Source of the DNA: Hyphomicrobiales bacterium | GTDB lineage: Bacteria; Pseudomonadota; Alphaproteobacteria; Rhizobiales; Xanthobacteraceae | Assembly: GCA_016201085.1 (NCBI GenBank) | Contig: JACQDO010000298.1 | Coordinates: 1-5,920 of the forward strand | Length of the DNA: 5,920 nt | Reading direction: 5' to 3' | Shown: positions 1 to 3,389 of the stretch, piece by piece | How positions within the stretch are numbered: position 1 is the first letter of the stretch | Layout of the letters: every line of letters begins with the position of its first letter | Notes under the pieces: model-generated | Databases searched by the model: none | What the model was told of the DNA's origin: nothing | The model's input: only the letters and a program-made list of their open reading frames with translations | Position numbers and translations under genes: made by a program

Positions 1-480
1 GAGCGCCTTGTCGACACCATTGACGGTCGTCACCAACAGGCGGCCGCCGCGGTGGCGCGGCAGCCAATCGATTGTCCGTAAGCGCTCTTCAATTTGCTGC
101 GTGTTGCAATCGCCGTACATGGCGACGAACAAAGGCTCGAAACGCACGCGTCCGGGATCGCTGTTCGGTTGCGGCTGACGCGGCGCCGTTCCCGCCGGAT
201 AGGCGGCGTAGAACATGTCGTCGATGTCGGGCCGCGTCAGCAGTTGGTCGAAGCTCTTGCCGGTTGAGCGGTCGGAAATGGCGAACCTGCGGCCGTCCTT
301 CATGATCAGATATTGTTCGTCGACCCCCTCGATCCAATCCGGATAGACTGCCACCAAGCGATTGAGGCGATCCTTGAGATCGGGTGGCGGCGCGCCGTAG
401 CTCTCTGCGGCTTGCAGCGGATGTATCGGGGAAAACAGCAACGCGCCGGCGATCAGCAGCGCGGCCCGCAAGCGCGTCAC
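1..480 (-). CDS. Exported M15-family peptidase-like protein (D-Ala-D-Ala carboxypeptidase type), N-terminal part only
   Basis: A 160-codon open frame starts at GTG (480-478) and runs off the left edge without a stop. The start overlaps the TGA of the preceding gene as GTGA, and an AGAAGG stretch lies just upstream. Residues 1-24 form a signal peptide: basic MTRLR, a hydrophobic core (AALLIAGALLFSP), then cleavage near LQA-AES. The mature part contains DLKDRLNRLVAVYPDW, a KSFDQLL segment, GRVRFEPLFVAMYGDC (one Cys), WLPRHRGGRLLVTTVNGVDKAL. From memory this matches the N-terminal region of exported M15 metallopeptidase-like proteins encoded at the end of this operon type in Bradyrhizobium relatives. 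The zinc-binding residues (SxHxxGxAxD and a later His) would lie beyond the edge, so activity cannot be judged. The inferred role is trimming of peptidoglycan peptides in the periplasm. GC is uneven: 30/60 at 61-120 but 43/60 at 1-60. The reading frame is secure; the family assignment is tentative. Confidence 0.72.
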   Translation of the reverse strand, partial: MTRLRAALLIAGALLFSPIHPLQAAESYGAPPPDLKDRLNRLVAVYPDWIEGVDEQYLIMKDGRRFAISDRSTGKSFDQLLTRPDIDDMFYAAYPAGTAPRQPQPNSDPGRVRFEPLFVAMYGDCNTQQIEERLRTIDWLPRHRGGRLLVTTVNGVDKAL

Positions 481-2543
481 CGGCCTTCTCGCGCCCAGGT
501 GGCGGCGAGCGAGCCGATCAGCAGCAGGAGCCCGATCAGCCCTGAAAAGATCGGCAGCACGCCGATGCCGCGCACCACGGTCACGTCGCGCATCTTCAGC
601 CCGACCCAATCCTCGCCCTTGAAGGTGGTGCTCGATCGCACCGGCAGCACGCGCGGAATGTTGAGCGCGTTGCCGTCGGCCAGCCGCCGGGAGTCGCCGC
701 CGGTGGCATTGGTCAGCGCATGCAGTACCTCGGTGGTCGAGGTGACCTCGGCGAATTCGCGCGGATTGGCGGGGCCGACATTGGCCAGCGCGGTGAGCTT
801 GCCGTCGGTCGCCCGCCACAAGCCCAGCTCGTTGGCGGTGAGCTGCGAACGCCACAGGCCGGGCTCGACCGGCCGCAGATTGAGCGTGCGCGTGCTGCCG
901 GCCGGCGAGGTGAGCGTCACGTCGCCGACGCTGTCGGCCATGCTCTGGCGCTGCACGGTGATGTCGCGGCCGCTGACGATCAGCCGCAGCGCTTCCTCTT
1001 CCAGATCGGGCTGTTTCATCAGCCAGTGCGACAGCCGCCGCAGCAGATCGAGATGCGGGCCGCCGCCTTCATAGCCGCGCGCCCACAGCCAGATGTGGTC
1101 CGACAGCAGCAGCGCCACGCGGCCTTCGCCCTCGCGCGCCAGCACCAAGAGCGGCTTGCCGTCGGGGCCCTGCATCACATTGGTGCCGGTGGTGCGCTTG
1201 ATGTTGACCAGCCGGAACCAATGGCTCCAATGCGGCGGCTCGCTCTGCGAGCCTTCCAGTCCGCGCGTCACCGGATGGCGCATGCCCGGATCGGTGAGGC
1301 GGGCATGGAAGCTCGTCTCGGTGACGTCGCCGGTCGGCTCGGCCGGCAGGATCACGTCGAGTGGCGTGCGCCAGATGCTGGTGGGGCTCGCGTAATCGGG
1401 GCCGGCGGCGATCAGAACGGCGCCGCCCTCGCGCACATAGCGCGCGATGTTGTCGAAATAGACCATCGGCAGCACGCCCTGGCGGGCATAGCGGTCGAAG
1501 ATGATGAGCTGGAACTCGGCGATCTTCTGCTGGAACAGTTCGCGGGTCGGGAAGGCGATCAGCGACAGCTCGTTGATCGGCGTGCCGTCCTGCTTTTCCG
1601 GCGGGCGCAGAATGGTGAAATGCACCAGATCGACGGAAGCGTCCGACTTGAGCAGATTGCGCCAGGTGCGCTCGCCGGCATGCGGCTCGCCCGACACCAG
1701 CAGGACGCGCAGCTTGTCGCGCACGCCGTCGATGTTGATCACCGCGCGATTATTGACTTGCGTGAGCTCGCCATCGAGCGCCGACGCCTCGATCTCGACG
1801 ATGTTGGCGCCGGCATGCGGGATGTTGATGTTGACCTTGATGTCGGTGTGCACGGTGACGACGCGCTTCTCCAGCACCTCGCCGTCGCGCCGCACCGTCA
1901 CCTCGGCGGCGCCGACCTTGGCGCCCTGATCCTCGATGCGGAAGCCGATCGTCTGCGATTGCCCGACGATGCCGAAACGCGGGGTTTGCGTCAGCACCAC
2001 GCGGCGGTCGATCTCGTCCTTGTGGCCGGTGATCAGCGCATGCAGCGGCGCGGCAAAGCCCAGGGCGGCCGCGTCGGTCGGCACGTCGTGCACGCGGCCG
2101 TCGGTGATCAGAATAGCGCCGGCGACGCGGTCGGGTGGCACATCGGCGAGCGTCGAGGACAGCGCCGAGAACAGCCTGGTGCCGTCATGCTCGCCATCGG
2201 CTTGGCCTGCTTCCGCGACCCGCACTTCCAGGCCGGGAATACGCTTGAGCCGCTCGACCAGCGCGGCGCGCGCGGCTTCGGTCTGCGCGTTGCGCTCGCC
2301 GAAGCCTTGGCTCGGGCTCTTGTCGACGATGACGGCGACAACCGAGGGAATAGGGTCGCGGTCTTCCCGCGTCAAAGACGGATTGGCCAGCGCCAGCACC
2401 ATCAGCGCCAAGGCCATGGCCCGCACCGGCGCGCCGCGGCTGCGCACGATCAGCAGCAGGATGGAGATCGCCACCGCCACGCCAAAGGCCGCCCACACCA
2501 CGTAGGCGGGCAGCAGCGGAGCGAATGCGACGCCGAGGTTCAT
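477..2543 (-). CDS. Membrane protein with VWA-like and glutamine-amidotransferase-like segments (BatA/DUF4159 operon partner)
   Basis: A complete 688-residue protein if started at ATG 2543, which sits 2 nt after the vapC stop; a GTG at 2552 in the same frame would add three residues. Two hydrophobic helices lie at about 10-33 and 39-54. A VWA-like fold follows, with MIDAS-type D74-x-S76-x-S78 in VVAVIVDKSPSQ and a second Asp in GAILITDG near residue 141. A beta-rich region comes next, then a Rossmann/class I glutamine-amidotransferase-like segment from about 277 (LRVLLVSGEP) through REGGAVLIAAGPDY. A single C-terminal helix (about 660-685) ends the protein. I found no cysteine in the whole protein, so it cannot be a working cysteine-dependent amidotransferase; the domain is probably structural or for binding. 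This architecture is known for the uncharacterised membrane proteins encoded after BatA/DUF4159 genes in moxR operons, which are linked to the cell envelope. No Shine-Dalgarno precedes either start, so translation probably depends on coupling to vapC. The stop overlaps the next gene by 4 bp. Confidence 0.9.
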   Translation of the reverse strand: MNLGVAFAPLLPAYVVWAAFGVAVAISILLLIVRSRGAPVRAMALALMVLALANPSLTREDRDPIPSVVAVIVDKSPSQGFGERNAQTEAARAALVERLKRIPGLEVRVAEAGQADGEHDGTRLFSALSSTLADVPPDRVAGAILITDGRVHDVPTDAAALGFAAPLHALITGHKDEIDRRVVLTQTPRFGIVGQSQTIGFRIEDQGAKVGAAEVTVRRDGEVLEKRVVTVHTDIKVNINIPHAGANIVEIEASALDGELTQVNNRAVINIDGVRDKLRVLLVSGEPHAGERTWRNLLKSDASVDLVHFTILRPPEKQDGTPINELSLIAFPTRELFQQKIAEFQLIIFDRYARQGVLPMVYFDNIARYVREGGAVLIAAGPDYASPTSIWRTPLDVILPAEPTGDVTETSFHARLTDPGMRHPVTRGLEGSQSEPPHWSHWFRLVNIKRTTGTNVMQGPDGKPLLVLAREGEGRVALLLSDHIWLWARGYEGGGPHLDLLRRLSHWLMKQPDLEEEALRLIVSGRDITVQRQSMADSVGDVTLTSPAGSTRTLNLRPVEPGLWRSQLTANELGLWRATDGKLTALANVGPANPREFAEVTSTTEVLHALTNATGGDSRRLADGNALNIPRVLPVRSSTTFKGEDWVGLKMRDVTVVRGIGVLPIFSGLIGLLLLIGSLAATWAREGR

Positions 2544-2545
2544 AG

Positions 2546-2944
2546 TCAACACACTAAAGTGCGAACGTGGCCAGCGCGCGAATATTCAAGGATTTTTCTG
2601 TCACGCGTCACTACCGTCATGTCAGCCTCGCGCGCCGTCGCGATAATGATGCGATCCGCCGGATCGTCTGGCGGCGAGCCGGGGAGGCCGCAGGAATTTG
2701 CAAGTATTTCGACAGACAATTGAGGCGTCGCCGCGGCCATTTTGGTGGTGGTCTGCCGAAACCAGTGGGCTACTGGTAAAGTGAAAGCAATCCGGCTTTT
2801 GCGAACAAGATTCGCGATCTCCCATGCGCTGATCGGCGACACATGCAAATTTCGACTAGCGAGCGCCTTTCGTGATTCCGGCGCCATATCCGCTCCATTG
2901 GCGAGCCAAAGGAGCGCGCAAGTGTCGAGCAAGAGGTCACTCAT
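2546..2944 (-). CDS. vapC: VapC-type PIN-domain toxin ribonuclease
   Basis: A complete 132-residue protein of usual VapC length. It carries the PIN-domain acidic residues in order: D7 in LLLDTCALLWL, E42 in ISAWEIA, D97 in DPADRIIIATA, and D115 in VVTRDRKIL. These would coordinate Mg2+/Mn2+ for RNA cleavage. The sequence resembles the COG3744 branch of VapC toxins, whose studied relatives cut tRNA or rRNA; the target here is unknown. No active-site residue is missing, and the C-terminus (AGHVRTLVC) has the family's usual ending, so the toxin looks intact. The ATG lies inside the antitoxin gene (8-bp overlap, ATGAGTGA), preceded by a strong GGGAGG at 7 nt, so antitoxin and toxin are made from one message. 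The stop TGA (2548-2546) lies 2 nt before the ATG of the downstream membrane-protein gene. Base composition is lower in GC than the envelope genes on either side, consistent with acquisition. Confidence 0.93.
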   Translation of the reverse strand: MSDLLLDTCALLWLANGADMAPESRKALASRNLHVSPISAWEIANLVRKSRIAFTLPVAHWFRQTTTKMAAATPQLSVEILANSCGLPGSPPDDPADRIIIATAREADMTVVTRDRKILEYSRAGHVRTLVC

Positions 2945-3317
2945 TGAGCAGCCTCCCTTCCTCAGCGTTCCATCTCTCGCCGGTCGGCTTCGTCAGATCG
3001 ACTCCGGGCATGAAGGTAACGGTGCCGGCCATGCAGCCCCAAGGATCGGTCTTAGGCGACGGGGGAGGGGATGAGACCGAACGCTGAAATGTCACCTTGC
3101 GTTCAGCAAGGTCCACGGACTCCGTTCGCCAGCCAAATTTCATCCAAGCCCGCGCATGGGAGTGGCCGGTCGCGTTATTGCTCCACCAAGCCTCGTGTTC
3201 GTAGGCACTTTTCGGAAGTTTAAAGCCGAGGATACGCTCAATTTCTTTGAAGCTCATGCGGTGCAACGTGCCCCCCACTGAGCCAAGGAACTGCGGCAAA
3301 GGTTCGTACTTGCTCAT
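2937..3317 (-). CDS. Probable antitoxin: DUF7662-like N-terminus joined to a VapC-neutralising tail
   Basis: A complete 126-residue protein directly upstream of, and overlapping, vapC by 8 bp, which is the classical antitoxin position. Residues about 3-79 look like the small DUF7662 family: YEPLPQFL, then SFKEIERILGFKLPKSA, AWWSNN, SHARAWMKFGWRTESVDL and KVTFQR. This is from recall, not a search. A Ser/Pro-rich linker follows (about 80-90), then a tail (about 91-126) containing DPWGCMAGTVTFMPGVDL and TKPTGERWNAEEGRLLNE. That tail pattern (GTVT-x-x-PGVDLT-x-PTGE-x-W-x-AE) is typical of the toxin-binding end of antitoxins paired with this VapC type. I see no AbrB, Phd/YefM or ribbon-helix-helix domain, so the DUF7662-like part probably supplies DNA binding or dimerisation; that is inference. 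The ATG at 3317 is chosen because AGGGA precedes it by 6 nt and the promoter lies just upstream. The frame is certain; the antitoxin role is well supported by context; the domain name is moderately sure. Confidence 0.83.
   Translation of the reverse strand: MSKYEPLPQFLGSVGGTLHRMSFKEIERILGFKLPKSAYEHEAWWSNNATGHSHARAWMKFGWRTESVDLAERKVTFQRSVSSPPPSPKTDPWGCMAGTVTFMPGVDLTKPTGERWNAEEGRLLNE
2952..2957 (-). promoter_or_regulatory. Strong ribosome binding site of vapC
   Basis: GGGAGG on the minus strand ends 7 nt before the vapC ATG at 2944. It lies within the last codons of the antitoxin gene and supports the chosen toxin start, so the toxin need not rely only on translational coupling. Confidence 0.75.
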
Positions 3318-3323
3318 GTCGTT

Positions 3324-3328
3324 TCCCT
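3324..3328 (-). promoter_or_regulatory. Ribosome binding site of the antitoxin gene
   Basis: AGGGA on the minus strand lies 6 nt upstream of the ATG at 3317. It is weaker than the vapC site but correctly spaced, and it fixes the antitoxin start. Confidence 0.55.
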
Positions 3329-3342
3329 ATCGCTGTCGTGCG

Positions 3343-3349
3343 ATAGTAA
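3343..3349. promoter_or_regulatory. Third operator half-site (ATAGTAA) at the -10/start region
   Basis: ATAGTAA here repeats the core found inverted at 3364-3370 (TTACTAT) and direct at 3377-3383 (ATAGTAA). The centre-to-centre distances are 21 bp and 13 bp; 21 bp is two helical turns. Together the sites cover both ends of the promoter, consistent with cooperative binding of a repressor. Confidence 0.5.
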
Positions 3350-3376
3350 GTAAACATATGAAGTTACTATTGTCAA
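3349..3376 (-). promoter_or_regulatory. Sigma-70-type promoter of the toxin-antitoxin pair
   Basis: On the minus strand a perfect TTGACA (3376-3371) is followed after 16 nt by TTTACT (3354-3349, 4 of 6 matches to TATAAT). Transcription would start near 3342, giving a leader of about 25 nt before the antitoxin ATG. The promoter sits immediately after the DUF4159 stop codon in the most AT-rich stretch of the window (22 G/C in 60 at 3321-3380). The -35 lies inside a palindrome and the -10 touches a further half-site, a layout expected for autorepression. A TTACTT shifted by one base is an alternative -10. Confidence 0.6.
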
Positions 3377-3384
3377 TAGTAACT
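3362..3384. repeat. Perfect 11-bp inverted repeat, likely antitoxin operator
   Basis: AGTTACTATTG and CAATAGTAACT are exact reverse complements separated by one base (T at 3373). The -35 box is embedded in this palindrome, so a bound dimer would block RNA polymerase. Autorepression by the antitoxin or the toxin-antitoxin complex is the usual arrangement for VapBC pairs. No U-run follows on the minus strand, so it is a poor candidate for an intrinsic terminator. Confidence 0.7.
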
Positions 3385-3389
3385 CCTTA
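3383..3389 (-). promoter_or_regulatory. Stranded Shine-Dalgarno (TAAGGAG) at the DUF4159 stop
   Basis: The DUF4159 stop codon TAA is followed directly by GGAG, giving TAAGGAG, a 7-base match to the anti-Shine-Dalgarno complement. No start codon lies at a useful distance: the antitoxin ATG is 65 nt further and has its own site. It is best read as the old ribosome binding site of the membrane-protein gene, now separated from its ATG (2543) by the toxin-antitoxin cassette. Confidence 0.5.

Larger units (their letters stand above)
2548..3383 (-). mobile_element. Inserted toxin-antitoxin cassette inside the envelope operon (boundaries inferred)
   Basis: The segment holds promoter, operators, antitoxin gene and vapC and nothing else; there is no transposase, integrase or long terminal repeat. 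The trinucleotide GTT occurs at both ends on the minus strand (3383-3381 and 2550-2548). Deleting one copy with the intervening DNA (833 bp) gives TAAGGAGTTGACTATG, restoring a well-spaced ribosome binding site for the downstream gene. Local GC is lower than in the flanks. A 3-bp match alone could be chance, so the exact ends are uncertain; that a module interrupts the operon is well supported. Confidence 0.5.

Noticed and set aside
313..1074. Plus-strand open frame of 253 codons across the 480 gene junction
   Set aside because: It is Ser/Arg-rich with no domain and opposes the end of one real gene and the signal-peptide region of another.
720..2723. Long plus-strand open frame (667 codons) opposite the membrane-protein gene
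   Set aside because: Its product is rich in Arg, His, Gln and Asp with no recognisable domain. It runs antisense to a gene with clear helices and motifs and continues into the vapC antisense; such frames are common in GC-rich DNA.
3351..3360. Alternative -10 box at TATGTT on the minus strand
   Set aside because: It would lie only 12 nt from TTGACA, too close for a sigma-70 promoter; TTTACT at 16 nt fits better.
2937..3383. Insertion sequence or integron-type cassette
   Set aside because: There is no transposase or integrase, no long terminal inverted repeats and no attC-like structure; only a 3-bp shared junction sequence is visible.
3362..3384. Palindrome as an intrinsic terminator of the BatA/DUF4159 gene
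   Set aside because: The stem is AT-rich, the central spacer is one base and no U-run follows on the minus strand. The embedded -35 box and the additional half-site favour an operator.
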